Source: Neisseria yangbaofengii (GTDB taxonomy: Bacteria > Pseudomonadota > Gammaproteobacteria > Burkholderiales > Neisseriaceae). From it: a stretch of 64,000 nucleotides of DNA. Positions 15,957-24,742 of this stretch are shown in pieces. The stretch lies in contig NZ_CP062976.1 of NCBI RefSeq assembly GCF_014898075.1, forward strand, positions 1,178,001 to 1,242,000, read 5' to 3'. The notes beneath the pieces were generated by a model. The model ran no database searches, was not told the DNA's origin, and saw nothing but the letters and a program-made list of their open reading frames with translations. Position numbers and translations under genes: made by a program. Numbering within the stretch: position 1 is the first letter of the stretch; each line of letters opens with the position of its first letter.

Positions 15957-18416
15957 TCAAGATTTGGCTTTGCGTTTGCGGGAAGATTCGCCGCTGTTTT
16001 TTACCTTAACTTTAACCCCTTTGTTTTTAGATTTTTTGCTTTTTGCTGCTTTAGGTTTTGCAGCTTGCTTGTGTTCATCCGTTTTATGGCGAGAAGGTTT
16101 TTGCTTGGCAGCGGCCATTTGCTCGTCAATTTCCTTAGCCGATAGTTTTTTACTGCGCGTTTTAGCTTTTTTTGCAATAACCGGCTGTTTGCTTTCGGTT
16201 TTGGCAGCAACGTGCGAATTTGAGCGGCGGCTTTTTGTGCCGTTTTTATTGCTGTTTACCAATACCAAGTCGATTTTGCTGGTGTCCAAATCTGCACGGG
16301 CAACTTTAACCAGTAGTTCATCACCCATATTGAAGCGTACGCCGCTGCGTTCGCCTTCAATCGCCATGATTTCCGGACGGAAATTGAAATAATCTTCGCC
16401 TAAGTCGCTGATATGCACCAAGCCGTCGATGTGGATATCGTCTAAGGTAACAAAAATACCGAAGCTGGTTATACCGGAAATCTTGCCTTTGAATACCTCA
16501 CCCACTTTATCGCGCATGTAATAAGTTTTCAGCCAGTTTTCAACGTCTTTGCCGGCTTCATCGGCGCGGCGCTCGCAGAATGAAGTATGCACGCCCAGAG
16601 CCTGCCATGTTTTCATCGGTGTGTATTTTTCACCTTGCAACACGGCTTTAATGGCACGATGCACGGTTAAATCCGGGTAACGGCGGATCGGTGAAGTGAA
16701 GTGGGCGTATGATCTGTAAGCCAAGCCGAAATGGCCATCATTGTTCGGTTCATACACTGCTTGCTGCATAGAACGCAATATCATCACTTGCAGTAATTCT
16801 TCATCCGGCCGGCCTTTGAATTGCTGCGCCAAGGCAGCGTAATCTTTCGGGGTCGGTTTGTCGCCGCCGCCCAAGGCCAAGCCCAGTAAGCCTAATTGTT
16901 CGCGCAGGGTGGCTAATTTTTCAGGCGTAGGGCCTGAGTGGTTGCGGAATAAAGCAGTATGCTTGTTTTTCAGCAGAAAATCTGCCGCGCATACGTTTGC
17001 CGCCAACATACATTCTTCAATCAACTTATGCGCATCGTTGCGATGCACAGGCACAATTTTTTCGATTTTACCGTTGTCGTCGAAAATCATCTGCGTTTCC
17101 ACGCTTTCAAATTCGACTGCGCCGCGGTCTTGGCGTTTTTTCTGCAGAACTTGGAAAAGTTTGTATAAGGTATCGATTTGTGGCTTCAGCGGATTACCGG
17201 AGCCTTCTTGAATCCATTGCCATACTTGGTTATACGTCAAACGGGCGTGGGAGCGCATCACTGCCGGATAGAATTTGTATTCTTTCACGTTGCCGGCATA
17301 AGTGATGGACATATCACAAACCATGCACAAACGTTCGACATCAGGGTTCAGCGAGCAAATACCGTTGGAAAGGTTCTCCGGCAGCATTGGAATCACACGG
17401 CGCGGAAAATAGACGCTGGTACTGCGTTCGACTGCATCATTATCAATCGCATCGCCCGGGCGCACATAATGGCTGACATCGGCAATCGCCACCACCAAGC
17501 GGAAATTGCGGCCGATTCGCTCGGCATAAACCGCATCATCGAAGTCGCGCGCGGTTTCACCATCAATGGTTACCAAAGGCAAATCGCGCAAATCGACGCG
17601 GCCTTTCAAATCGCTTTTACGTACATGATTAGGGATTTTTGCCGCGGCTTTTCGGCAGACTTCGCTGAATTGATGCGGCAAATGATGCTTGCGCACGGCA
17701 ATTTCGATTTCCATGCCGCTGTCTGCATATTCACCCAACACTTCAATGATTTTGGCTACGGCAGGGCGGTGCAATTCAGGATAGCTTTCGATTTCGGCCA
17801 CAATCACTTGGCCTGATTCAGGCTTAAATTGTGCCACGCTGTCTGGCTCCAGCACGATGCTTTGTGTTAAACGTTTGTCTTCCGCTTCCAAAATGGCAAT
17901 CCCGCAATCGATATAGAAGCGGCCGACCACTTGAACCTGCGCGCGTTCGACAATATCCAGCACCATACCTTCGCGGCGGCCGCGACGGTCGATTCCGGCA
18001 GGGCGTACGGTGACAATATCGCCATGCATCACGCCGCGCATTTGACGTTCGTATAAAACAAAATCGCCTTCGCCGGTTTTTTCCAACGGTACGGCAAAAC
18101 CGAAGCCGTCTTTATGTGCTTCGACACGGCATTTCACCAAGGCCAGTTTATCCGCTGCACATACCGCGCCGCGACGGTTAATCAACACCTGACCGTCACG
18201 TACCATGGCTTTCAGACGGCGTTCGAAAAATTCGTATTCTTCGTCTTTAATAGAGAGCTCGCGTGCCAAGGCATCAATTTTGGTGGGCACGCCTTTTTGT
18301 TCTAATAATTCAATCACCCACTCTCGGCTGGGTAACGGCTCGGCGTAACGCTGCTTTTCTCGCTCTAAGTAAGGATCTTTTTCTCGTAGATTTAATAATT
18401 TAATTTTTTTATTCAT
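15957..18416 (-). CDS. rnr: ribonuclease R
   Basis: About 819 residues. Order of domains: N-terminal winged-helix segment (residues 35-80), two cold-shock RNA-binding domains, the RNB catalytic domain with DLPLVTIDGETARDFDDAV (acidic metal ligands), then an S1 domain (KISGITSFGIFVTLDDIH) and a long Lys-rich tail of about 90 residues. It is a processive 3'-5' exoribonuclease that degrades structured RNA. The start could be 18416 (MNKKIK) or 18431 (MSTAKM); neither has a strong ribosome site. The gene is divergent from the tRNA cluster. Confidence 0.95.
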   Translation of the reverse strand: MNKKIKLLNLREKDPYLEREKQRYAEPLPSREWVIELLEQKGVPTKIDALARELSIKDEEYEFFERRLKAMVRDGQVLINRRGAVCAADKLALVKCRVEAHKDGFGFAVPLEKTGEGDFVLYERQMRGVMHGDIVTVRPAGIDRRGRREGMVLDIVERAQVQVVGRFYIDCGIAILEAEDKRLTQSIVLEPDSVAQFKPESGQVIVAEIESYPELHRPAVAKIIEVLGEYADSGMEIEIAVRKHHLPHQFSEVCRKAAAKIPNHVRKSDLKGRVDLRDLPLVTIDGETARDFDDAVYAERIGRNFRLVVAIADVSHYVRPGDAIDNDAVERSTSVYFPRRVIPMLPENLSNGICSLNPDVERLCMVCDMSITYAGNVKEYKFYPAVMRSHARLTYNQVWQWIQEGSGNPLKPQIDTLYKLFQVLQKKRQDRGAVEFESVETQMIFDDNGKIEKIVPVHRNDAHKLIEECMLAANVCAADFLLKNKHTALFRNHSGPTPEKLATLREQLGLLGLALGGGDKPTPKDYAALAQQFKGRPDEELLQVMILRSMQQAVYEPNNDGHFGLAYRSYAHFTSPIRRYPDLTVHRAIKAVLQGEKYTPMKTWQALGVHTSFCERRADEAGKDVENWLKTYYMRDKVGEVFKGKISGITSFGIFVTLDDIHIDGLVHISDLGEDYFNFRPEIMAIEGERSGVRFNMGDELLVKVARADLDTSKIDLVLVNSNKNGTKSRRSNSHVAAKTESKQPVIAKKAKTRSKKLSAKEIDEQMAAAKQKPSRHKTDEHKQAAKPKAAKSKKSKNKGVKVKVKNSGESSRKRKAKS

Positions 18417-18511
18417 TTTTGCAGTTGACATTCTTCGTTGTAAATATATAATAGCCACTTCGTTTCAGCAGCATCTTCGGTACTGTAACGTAAAACGGTA
18501 AATAAAGCAAA

Positions 18512-18598
18512 GCCCAGGTGGCGGAATTGGTAGACGCGCTAGCTTCAGGTGCTAGTGTCCTTACGGGCGTGGAAGTTCGAGTCTTCTCCTGGGCACCA
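18512..18598 (+). tRNA. tRNA-Leu (anticodon CAG), copy 1
   Basis: An 87-nt class II tRNA with encoded CCA. The acceptor stem is GCCCAGG with CCTGGGC, the anticodon stem CTAGC with GCTAG holds the loop TTCAGGT, giving anticodon CAG, and the variable arm is paired. It reads CUG leucine codons. Confidence 0.97.
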
Positions 18599-18630
18599 AG
18601 TTGGTCTTTTTGCTTTAATGACGATTGAAT

Positions 18631-18717
18631 GCCCAGGTGGCGGAATTGGTAGACGCGCTAGCTTCAGGTGCTAGTATCCTCACGGGTGTGGAAGTTCGAG
18701 TCTTCTCCTGGGCACCA
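18631..18717 (+). tRNA. tRNA-Leu (anticodon CAG), copy 2
   Basis: This copy is nearly identical to the one 119 nt upstream. The few differences lie in the variable arm and keep its pairing (G-C in copy 1 becomes A-T). CCA is encoded. Same anticodon CAG. Confidence 0.97.
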
Positions 18718-18722
18718 AAACT

Positions 18723-18747
18723 TCCGGTTCGAAACCGGATTTTTTTA
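18723..18747 (+). terminator. hairpin terminator after tRNA-Leu copy 2
   Basis: A 7-bp stem, TCCGGTT with AACCGGA, is followed by seven or more T residues. Confidence 0.8.
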
Positions 18748-18784
18748 TTATTTGCTTGATGCGAATCGGCAAGCAATCCTTTAC

Positions 18785-18875
18785 AGAGGGGTGGATGAGT
18801 GGTTTAAGTCGCACGCCTGGAAAGTGTGTATACGTTAATAGCGTATCGAGGGTTCGAATCCCTTCCCCTCTGCCA
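18785..18875 (+). tRNA. tRNA-Ser (anticodon GGA)
   Basis: A 91-nt class II tRNA with encoded CCA. The acceptor stem is AGAGGGG with CCCCTCT. The anticodon loop CTGGAAA lies between CACGC and GTGTG, so the anticodon is GGA and it reads UCC/UCU. A long variable arm typical of serine tRNA is present. Confidence 0.97.
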
Positions 18876-18884
18876 CGAATATGA

Positions 18885-18916
18885 ATCCCAAGTCGTTATT
18901 GACTTGGGATTTTTAT
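18885..18916 (+). terminator. hairpin terminator after tRNA-Ser
   Basis: Stem AATCCCAAGTC with GACTTGGGAT and a 6-nt loop is followed by a T-run. Confidence 0.88.
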
Positions 18917-19032
18917 TATCTGGCGACAATGCATTCGAATAATATTTGAAAATTACTTTTATTCTTAGTTACTTATTTCATTTATTCATCTCTGTACAAA
19001 GCAGCCGGATCGGTGTATCCTTGCAATTGTTT

Positions 19033-19057
19033 AATACATTCATAAAATATGTATCTT
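19033..19057 (+). promoter_or_regulatory. candidate NsrR operator upstream of dnrN
   Basis: An interrupted dyad of about 25 nt, AATACATTCATAAAATATG followed by TATCTT, has matching half-sites of the form AA-ATACAT. NsrR is the nitric-oxide-sensing repressor known to control dnrN in Neisseria, and its sites are A/T-rich dyads of this kind. The site is 46 nt before the start codon, where it could block transcription. The identification is by pattern and context only. Confidence 0.4.
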
Positions 19058-19102
19058 TTAAAAAGGCCGTCTGAAAGCCTTTAACCAACAAGGAACCTGA
19101 CT

Positions 19103-19576
19103 ATGACTGATTTTACCGTTTGGGAAACTGCGCCTTTTAATGCAACCATCGACCATATTTTGCAGCGTTACCATAATGTGCATCGTGCGCAGTTTGATGA
19201 ATTGGTGCCGTTGGCGCAAAAAGTGGCAACAGTGCATGCGGATACTTTTCCGGCTGAAATCGCTGAATTGCTGGCCCATATGCAAAACGAGCTGTTGAGC
19301 CACATGATGAAGGAAGAGCGTATGCTGTTTCCGATGGTGAATCAAGGTATCGGGCGTGGCGCAGCCATGCCGATCAGTGTAATGATGCATGAGCATGAAG
19401 AGCACGATAAAGCGATTGGGCGCCTGCGCGAATTAACCAACAATTTCGAGATTCCGGAAAACGCCTGCGGCAGCTGGACACGCTTGTACCGCTTGGCAGA
19501 AGAGATGGTTAATGATTTGACCGATCATATTCATTTGGAAAACGAAGTATTTTTCCCGCGTGTGTTGGCTTCTTAA
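19103..19576 (+). CDS. dnrN: hemerythrin-like di-iron protein, DnrN/YtfE (RIC) type
   Basis: The 157-residue all-helical protein carries spaced His/Glu ligands for a di-iron centre: HNVHRAQF, MMKEERMLFP, MMHEHEEHD and DHIHLENEVFF. It lacks the N-terminal DUF542 domain of enterobacterial YtfE, so it is the short form. Proteins of this type repair iron-sulfur clusters damaged by nitric oxide or oxidants and may supply iron. The start follows AACAAGGAACC. A candidate NsrR site and one DUS lie upstream. Confidence 0.85.
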   Translation: MTDFTVWETAPFNATIDHILQRYHNVHRAQFDELVPLAQKVATVHADTFPAEIAELLAHMQNELLSHMMKEERMLFPMVNQGIGRGAAMPISVMMHEHEEHDKAIGRLRELTNNFEIPENACGSWTRLYRLAEEMVNDLTDHIHLENEVFFPRVLAS

Positions 19577-19595
19577 GCTAACTTTATGGAATTGG

Positions 19596-19630
19596 AAATG
19601 CCGTCTGAAAATCTTCAGACGGCATTTTTT
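19596..19630 (+). terminator. AT-type DUS hairpin terminator of dnrN
   Basis: AAATGCCGTCTGAA and its inverse are separated by three bases and followed by a T-run. This pair is the ATGCCGTCTGAA form, the minority type in this window. Confidence 0.9.
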
Positions 19631-20599
19631 TCAGACGGCCTGTTGTTCTGCTTCAAATGCCGACAATACTTGTTTCACATCATACGCTTCTTTCAAGGTC
19701 CGCACGCGTTCAAACAAATCTTGTGCTTGCGGGAATTCTTTTTTCATCATGCCGAGCCATTGTTTCAAACGCGCCACGGGGTATTTGTTATTGGCTTCTT
19801 TGACCATGCACAAATCAAAAAAGAGATTAATCCAGCCAGCAATTTCAGCAAAATCAGCAGGCTGTACTGTTTCTCCGCGCTCATATTGTTTGATTTGTCG
19901 CGCCAAATCCGGCCGAATCACCGCGCCGCGCCCCAGCATCACGCTGTTGCAGCCGCTGACCTTTTTAATCGCCAGATAATCTTCCAGCGTGAACACATCG
20001 CCATTGGCGGTAACCGGAATCGACACTGCTTCACGGATTTTACGTACCCAATCCCAATGTGCCGGTGGTTCGTAACCCTCGACTTTGGTTCGGGCATGAA
20101 CCGTCAAACCGCATGCGCCGCCTTCGGCAATCGCGGCTGCGCATTCCAAGGCTAAATCGGTATTTTCAAAGCCCAAGCGCATTTTGCCGGTTAGCGGGAT
20201 ATGTTCGGGCAGGCGGCTGCGCAGGGTTTTGACGATGTGGTGAATCAATTCCGGCTCTTTGAGCAAAACCGCACCGCCTTTGTGTTTATTTACCGTCGGT
20301 GCAGGGCAGCCGAAGTTTAAATCGATTTTATCCGCACCGAAACGCACCGCTTCCAAAGCGTTTATAGCCATATTATCGGCATCGCTACCTAAAAGCTGCA
20401 CTGTGCAAGGCGTGCCGGCAAAGGTTTGGTTGCTGTTGGCGATTTCGGGCAGATATTTCAGCCAGGTGGCGCGGGAATGTACGGTATGGGTAATGCGCAC
20501 AAATTCGCTGACACACTCGTCATAACCGCCGATGCGCGTTAATAAATCACGCATCACGTCGTCGCATAATCCTTGCATGGGGGCGAGCAGCAGTCGCAT
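19631..20599 (-). CDS. dusC: tRNA-dihydrouridine(16) synthase
   Basis: The 322-residue flavoenzyme starts MRLLLAPMQGLCDDVMRDLL, with the FMN-binding APMQG, then NFGCPAPTVNKHKGGAVLL containing the catalytic Cys, and GRGAVIRPDL near residue 220. It reduces uridine 16 in tRNA; DusC rather than DusA/B is suggested by the short length and APMQG form. The start at 20599 was chosen over a much longer open frame because homology begins there. It is divergent from the glycosyltransferase gene. Confidence 0.9.
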   Translation of the reverse strand: MRLLLAPMQGLCDDVMRDLLTRIGGYDECVSEFVRITHTVHSRATWLKYLPEIANSNQTFAGTPCTVQLLGSDADNMAINALEAVRFGADKIDLNFGCPAPTVNKHKGGAVLLKEPELIHHIVKTLRSRLPEHIPLTGKMRLGFENTDLALECAAAIAEGGACGLTVHARTKVEGYEPPAHWDWVRKIREAVSIPVTANGDVFTLEDYLAIKKVSGCNSVMLGRGAVIRPDLARQIKQYERGETVQPADFAEIAGWINLFFDLCMVKEANNKYPVARLKQWLGMMKKEFPQAQDLFERVRTLKEAYDVKQVLSAFEAEQQAV

Positions 20600-20691
20600 A
20601 GTCAATAGGCCGTCTGAAAAATGAAATGCGTATTGTAGCGGTATATCGGGTAAAATACAGCCGTTGAAGATATTTTTCAGACGGCCTGACC

Positions 20692-22257
20692 ATGATGAAT
20701 ACAAGAATTCCGGCAACTGCCGCCATGTTGGTAAAAAATTCCGAGCGCTATTTGGCGGAAGTGCTGACCGCGCTGGGCGATTTTGATGAAGTTTTGCTGC
20801 TCGACAACGGTTCGACCGACCGCACATTCGACATTGCTGCGCAATTTAAAAACGTCAGCTATTTCAAACATGATTTTATCGGTTTCGGCCCCATGAAAAA
20901 CATGGCCGCACGTTTGGCGCAAAACGATTGGATTTTCAGCATCGACAGCGACGAAGTGCCGGATGCGGAATTGATCGACAGCATTCGCACTGCCGTAGCG
21001 GAAAATAATCCGCAAAGTATTTATACTTTGTCCCGTCTGAATCATTACAACGGCCGTTTGATTAAAGGCTGCGGCTGGTATCCGGATATTCTGCCGCGCC
21101 TCTACCACCGCCGTTTTACCCGTTTTTCCGACCGGCAAGTGCATGAATCTCTGATAATTCCTAAAGACGCGCAAAGCTATTCTTTGTCAGGCCGTCTGAA
21201 ACATTATTCTTTTGAAAACGCGGAAGGCTTGATTCAGAAAATGCAGCAATATTCTTCGCTCTATGCTGATGAAAACCGCTTTAAAAAGAAAACTTCACCG
21301 GCCAAAGCTCTGTTGCACGGCGGTGTGTCGTTTATTAAAAATTATTTTCTGAAACGCGGTTTCGCCTACGGTTCAGACGGCCTCACCATTTCGGTGGCCA
21401 ATGCGCAAGGTTCTTACTATAAATATGTGAAGTTGCATGAGCGCAATCAGAATCTGAAAGTATCGCTGATTATCACCACGTATAACCGGCCGGACGCACT
21501 CGCATTTGTGCTGCAATCGGCTTTATCGCAAACACGCTTGCCCGATGAAATTATTGTGGCCGACGATGGCTCGGCCCGCGAAACGGCAGATGTGGTTCAA
21601 TACGTTAATCGGCAAAGCTCGGTACCGGTGAAACATTCTTGGCGGCCTGACGATGGTTTTCGTGTCGCCGAATCACGCAATCGCGCGTTGGCAATAGCCA
21701 AAGGCGATTATATTGTGCTGATTGACGGTGATATGCTGTTGGACGCGTCATTTATTGCCGACCATTTAAAACTGGCGCTCAAAGGCCGCTTGGTGCAAGG
21801 TTCGCGCGTGATTTTGACCGAAACGCGCACTCAGGAAATTTTGGCTTCCGATCAATTGCCGAACCTTTCCGTATTTGATTCAGGCATTGAAAAGCGCCTT
21901 TCTGCTTTAAGATGTCGTTTTTTGTCTGCTTTAGTCGGTAAAAACGGCAACCAAAACCACCGCGGCATCAAAACCTGCAACATGAGCTTTTTCCGCGAAG
22001 ATGCCTTGGCAGTGAACGGCTTTAACAATTGGTTTGTCGGCTGGGGACGTGAAGACAGCGAGTTTGTTGCCCGCTGCTATCACAACGGTATGAAAAGACA
22101 CAATCTTAAATTTGCCGGCATTGCCTACCATTTATGGCATCACGAAGCCGAACGCGCTGCACTGCCGCAAAACGATGCGCTTTTAAAGCATGCTTTAGAA
22201 ATGCAGCAAATCCGTTGCGAAAGCGGTGTAAGTGTATTTTTGAAAGAAAATAGCTAA
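20692..22257 (+). CDS. two-domain family 2 glycosyltransferase
   Basis: The 521-residue protein contains two complete GT2 domains in one chain. Domain 1 (about 5-230) has DNGSTDRT and IDSDEV and resembles LgtF/WaaE-type enzymes that add glucose to lipooligosaccharide heptose. Domain 2 (about 253-510) has IITTYNRPDA, VADDGS, IDGDMLL and a C-terminal FVGWGREDSEF motif, typical of galactosyl or N-acetylgalactosaminyl transferases. A DUS lies in frame in the region between the two domains (FAYGSDGLTIS). I infer two successive sugar additions to a surface glycan. There is no signal or membrane segment. It stands alone between dusC and the Sel1-repeat gene. Confidence 0.85.
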   Translation: MMNTRIPATAAMLVKNSERYLAEVLTALGDFDEVLLLDNGSTDRTFDIAAQFKNVSYFKHDFIGFGPMKNMAARLAQNDWIFSIDSDEVPDAELIDSIRTAVAENNPQSIYTLSRLNHYNGRLIKGCGWYPDILPRLYHRRFTRFSDRQVHESLIIPKDAQSYSLSGRLKHYSFENAEGLIQKMQQYSSLYADENRFKKKTSPAKALLHGGVSFIKNYFLKRGFAYGSDGLTISVANAQGSYYKYVKLHERNQNLKVSLIITTYNRPDALAFVLQSALSQTRLPDEIIVADDGSARETADVVQYVNRQSSVPVKHSWRPDDGFRVAESRNRALAIAKGDYIVLIDGDMLLDASFIADHLKLALKGRLVQGSRVILTETRTQEILASDQLPNLSVFDSGIEKRLSALRCRFLSALVGKNGNQNHRGIKTCNMSFFREDALAVNGFNNWFVGWGREDSEFVARCYHNGMKRHNLKFAGIAYHLWHHEAERAALPQNDALLKHALEMQQIRCESGVSVFLKENS

Positions 22258-22267
22258 GCCAAACGGC

Positions 22268-22301
22268 AGGCCGTCTGAACCGGTTTTCAGACGGCTTTTT
22301 T
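22268..22301 (+). terminator. DUS hairpin terminator of the glycosyltransferase gene
   Basis: Inverted DUS copies with a 5-nt loop are followed by a T-run, 11 nt after the stop codon. Confidence 0.88.
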
Positions 22302-22411
22302 AACACAGTAAATTACGCTTAAATCAAAAATCAAACAGCTTGTCATACTAATTCGGTTTACCTTCTTAGTATGGCTAGGATGTCAAAACAATATAAAAAA
22401 GAAAACGCCGC

Positions 22412-23818
22412 ATGACACAGACAGCCGAAAATCTTTATCAACAAGCCAATCAATTCTTGCTGCAATCGCCGCCGGCTTATGCGCAAGCAGTGCCTTTATT
22501 GCAGCAGGCCGCCAAAGCCGGACACAGCGAAGCCGCTTTCCAACTCGCTGCATGCCTGATTAACGGCCATGGCATTTCGGCAGATTTTGCCGCCGGTATC
22601 GAATACCTGAAACAAGCGGCCGTAGCAGGACATGCGTATGCCCGCTACAATCTGCTGCAATTGCAAGAATCGGAAAACGCCGATATTCAAAGTCTTTTGC
22701 GGCACTATACCGAATTGGCCGAACAGGGTTTGGTGCATGCACAATTACGCTTGATGCGCGCATTCAACGACATGGGGCAAACCCAACAGGCATTGCTTTG
22801 GGCAAATAAGGCAGCTGAGCAAAACCATCCGCAAGCACAGTATTTTTTGGCGCAATATCATCAATATGCCGCCGAACCTGATTTACACAAAGCACATCGG
22901 CTTTACTGCTTGGCTGCCGAACAGGGCTTTGTTGCGGCACATTGGCAGCTTGGTCTGCAATACAAATTGGCGCAAGGCGTTGCAAAAAATTTAACGCAAG
23001 CAATAGCGCATTTTCAGGTTGCCGCGCAGCACGGCATTGCACCTGCGCAAACCGCATTGGCTGAAATTTTGTTGCTGCAAAACAGCGCCGGAGCACTGAC
23101 TTGGTTTCAGACGGCCGCACAAAACGGCGACAATAATGCCCATGCTGCGTTGGCAGAAATTTATCTGCTGGGTCAGTATGTTGAGCGCAATCCGCAAAAA
23201 GCGCATCATCATGCCGGGCAAGCTGCCGTAAACAATCATCCGAAAGCTTTGCGTTTATTGGGCGATATTTACCGTTATGGTCTGGGTGTAGCTGCACATC
23301 TGCCGAAAGCCCGTGAGTATTACCGCCGGGCAGCGGATTTGGGCGATATGGCGGCACACCAAAAATTATTGTCCGACAGCGCGTTGAACGACCATCGGCA
23401 TTATGAAGAAGCCAAACAGGTCGCGTTGCAACGTCAGCAAGCAGAAATCCTTTATCAAAAAGCCTTTGCCGCGCATTATGGTTTGCAGCGCAGCCAAAGC
23501 TATGCCGAAGCCTTGCCGCTTTACCGCCAAGCAGCCGAGTTGGGGCACACCAAAGCCAAAACCAATTTGGGCATGATGTATTACAACGGGCAGGGCGTTG
23601 CGACTGATTTCAGCCGGGCCGCGCAATGGTTTGAATCTGCTGCCGAGCAGCAAGATACGATGGCGCAATACAATCTGGCCTGCCTGTATTTCCACGGTAT
23701 GGGCGTGGAAAAAAATGCTGCTAAAGCCTGCGAGTGGCTGCAAAAAGCGATTGAGCATGGCTACGAACAAGCAGACGTGTTGAAAACATTGTTGGCACAC
23801 TGGCAACAGGCCGTCTGA
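22412..23818 (+). CDS. Sel1-like (TPR-type) repeat protein
   Basis: The 468-residue protein is built of about ten 36-residue Sel1-like repeats. Clear units include AFQLAACLINGHGISADFAAG, AHWQLGLQYKLAQGVAKNL, ALRLLGDIYRYGLGVAAHL, AKTNLGMMYYNGQGVATDF and AQYNLACLYFHGMGVEKN, each followed by A..W...AA. Such alpha-solenoids bind proteins or peptides. It has no signal peptide, so I infer a cytoplasmic scaffold, and the partner is unknown. One DUS lies inside the gene (at about 23106, coding FQTA) and one overlaps its stop codon. Confidence 0.88.
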   Translation: MTQTAENLYQQANQFLLQSPPAYAQAVPLLQQAAKAGHSEAAFQLAACLINGHGISADFAAGIEYLKQAAVAGHAYARYNLLQLQESENADIQSLLRHYTELAEQGLVHAQLRLMRAFNDMGQTQQALLWANKAAEQNHPQAQYFLAQYHQYAAEPDLHKAHRLYCLAAEQGFVAAHWQLGLQYKLAQGVAKNLTQAIAHFQVAAQHGIAPAQTALAEILLLQNSAGALTWFQTAAQNGDNNAHAALAEIYLLGQYVERNPQKAHHHAGQAAVNNHPKALRLLGDIYRYGLGVAAHLPKAREYYRRAADLGDMAAHQKLLSDSALNDHRHYEEAKQVALQRQQAEILYQKAFAAHYGLQRSQSYAEALPLYRQAAELGHTKAKTNLGMMYYNGQGVATDFSRAAQWFESAAEQQDTMAQYNLACLYFHGMGVEKNAAKACEWLQKAIEHGYEQADVLKTLLAHWQQAV

Positions 23819-23863
23819 AAGCATAAGCACAAAGAAAAGGCCGTTTGAAAAGTCATAATCAGG

Positions 23864-23869
23864 TATAAT
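23864..23869 (+). promoter_or_regulatory. -10 box of trmB
   Basis: TATAAT at 23864-23869 lies 69 nt before the trmB start codon, downstream of the Sel1 gene stop. No clear -35 box is seen at 17 nt, where a decayed DUS (GGCCGTTTGAAA) lies. Confidence 0.45.
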
Positions 23870-23937
23870 TGCGCACCATATCCTAAGCCGTTTGTTTCAG
23901 ACGGCCTTTTCATTTTGATTGTAAAGATTTAACCGGT

Positions 23938-24654
23938 ATGACAGATTCCACCCAAAATCACAAAGAAAACCAAGTACCTACCGAACATTTGCGTTCCGTC
24001 CGCAGCTTTGTGTTACGGCAAGGGCATATGACTGCCGCTCAACAGCGTGCCATTGATACCATGTGGCCGCAATTCGGTATCGACTATCAAGATGCCATTA
24101 TCGATTTAAACCAATACTTCGGCCGTGGTAATCCGAAAGTTTTGGAAATCGGCTTCGGTATGGGTACGGCTACGGTAGAGATTGCCAAGCGTTTGCCGGA
24201 AACCGATTTTCTGGCGATTGACGTACACGGCCCGGGTGTCGGTAATATTTTGAAGCTGATTGAAGAAAAGCAAGCCGGCAATATCCGCGTGATGCGCCAC
24301 GATGCCGTGGAAGTGGTCGAAAACATGTTGGCTGATGGTGCATTATCGGGCATTCACATCTTTTTTCCCGATCCGTGGCACAAAAAACGCCACCACAAAC
24401 GCCGCTTGGGGCAACCGCATTTTGTCGAAAAACTATTGCCGAAATTAGCCATCGGCGGCTACATCCACATGGCAACAGACTGGGAAGAATACGCCGTGCA
24501 GATGCTGGAAGTGTTAAGCGGCTTCGACAGCCTGCAAAACACGGCTGAAGATTATGCGCCCACGCCGGATTACCGCCCCGAAACCAAATTTGAAGCCCGT
24601 GGCAAACGCTTAGGGCATGGCATTTGGGATTTGGTGTTCAAGCGCATTAAATAA
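23938..24654 (+). CDS. trmB: tRNA (guanine-N7)-methyltransferase
   Basis: The 238-residue SAM-dependent enzyme has the SAM-binding [16 protein letters not shown] near residue 65 and the diagnostic [16 protein letters not shown] near residue 142. It makes m7G46 in tRNA. N-terminal basic residues ([13 protein letters not shown]) are typical. The end of the gene is followed by a DUS terminator that has been split by an IS3-family element. Confidence 0.95.
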   Translation: MTDSTQNHKENQVPTEHLRSVRSFVLRQGHMTAAQQRAIDTMWPQFGIDYQDAIIDLNQYFGRGNPKVLEIGFGMGTATVEIAKRLPETDFLAIDVHGPGVGNILKLIEEKQAGNIRVMRHDAVEVVENMLADGALSGIHIFFPDPWHKKRHHKRRLGQPHFVEKLLPKLAIGGYIHMATDWEEYAVQMLEVLSGFDSLQNTAEDYAPTPDYRPETKFEARGKRLGHGIWDLVFKRIK

Positions 24655-24742
24655 AACCCATGCAAAAAGGCCGTCTGAAAGAAATGTGAACTGCACCCCA
24701 AAAGTTGGACACCCCTCCAACTTTAAAAGGTGCAGTTTTCTT

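Noticed and set aside
17178-17816. A 212-codon plus-strand frame antisense to rnr
   Set aside because: It lies wholly inside the well-conserved rnr gene in the opposite direction and shows no start signal or family similarity.
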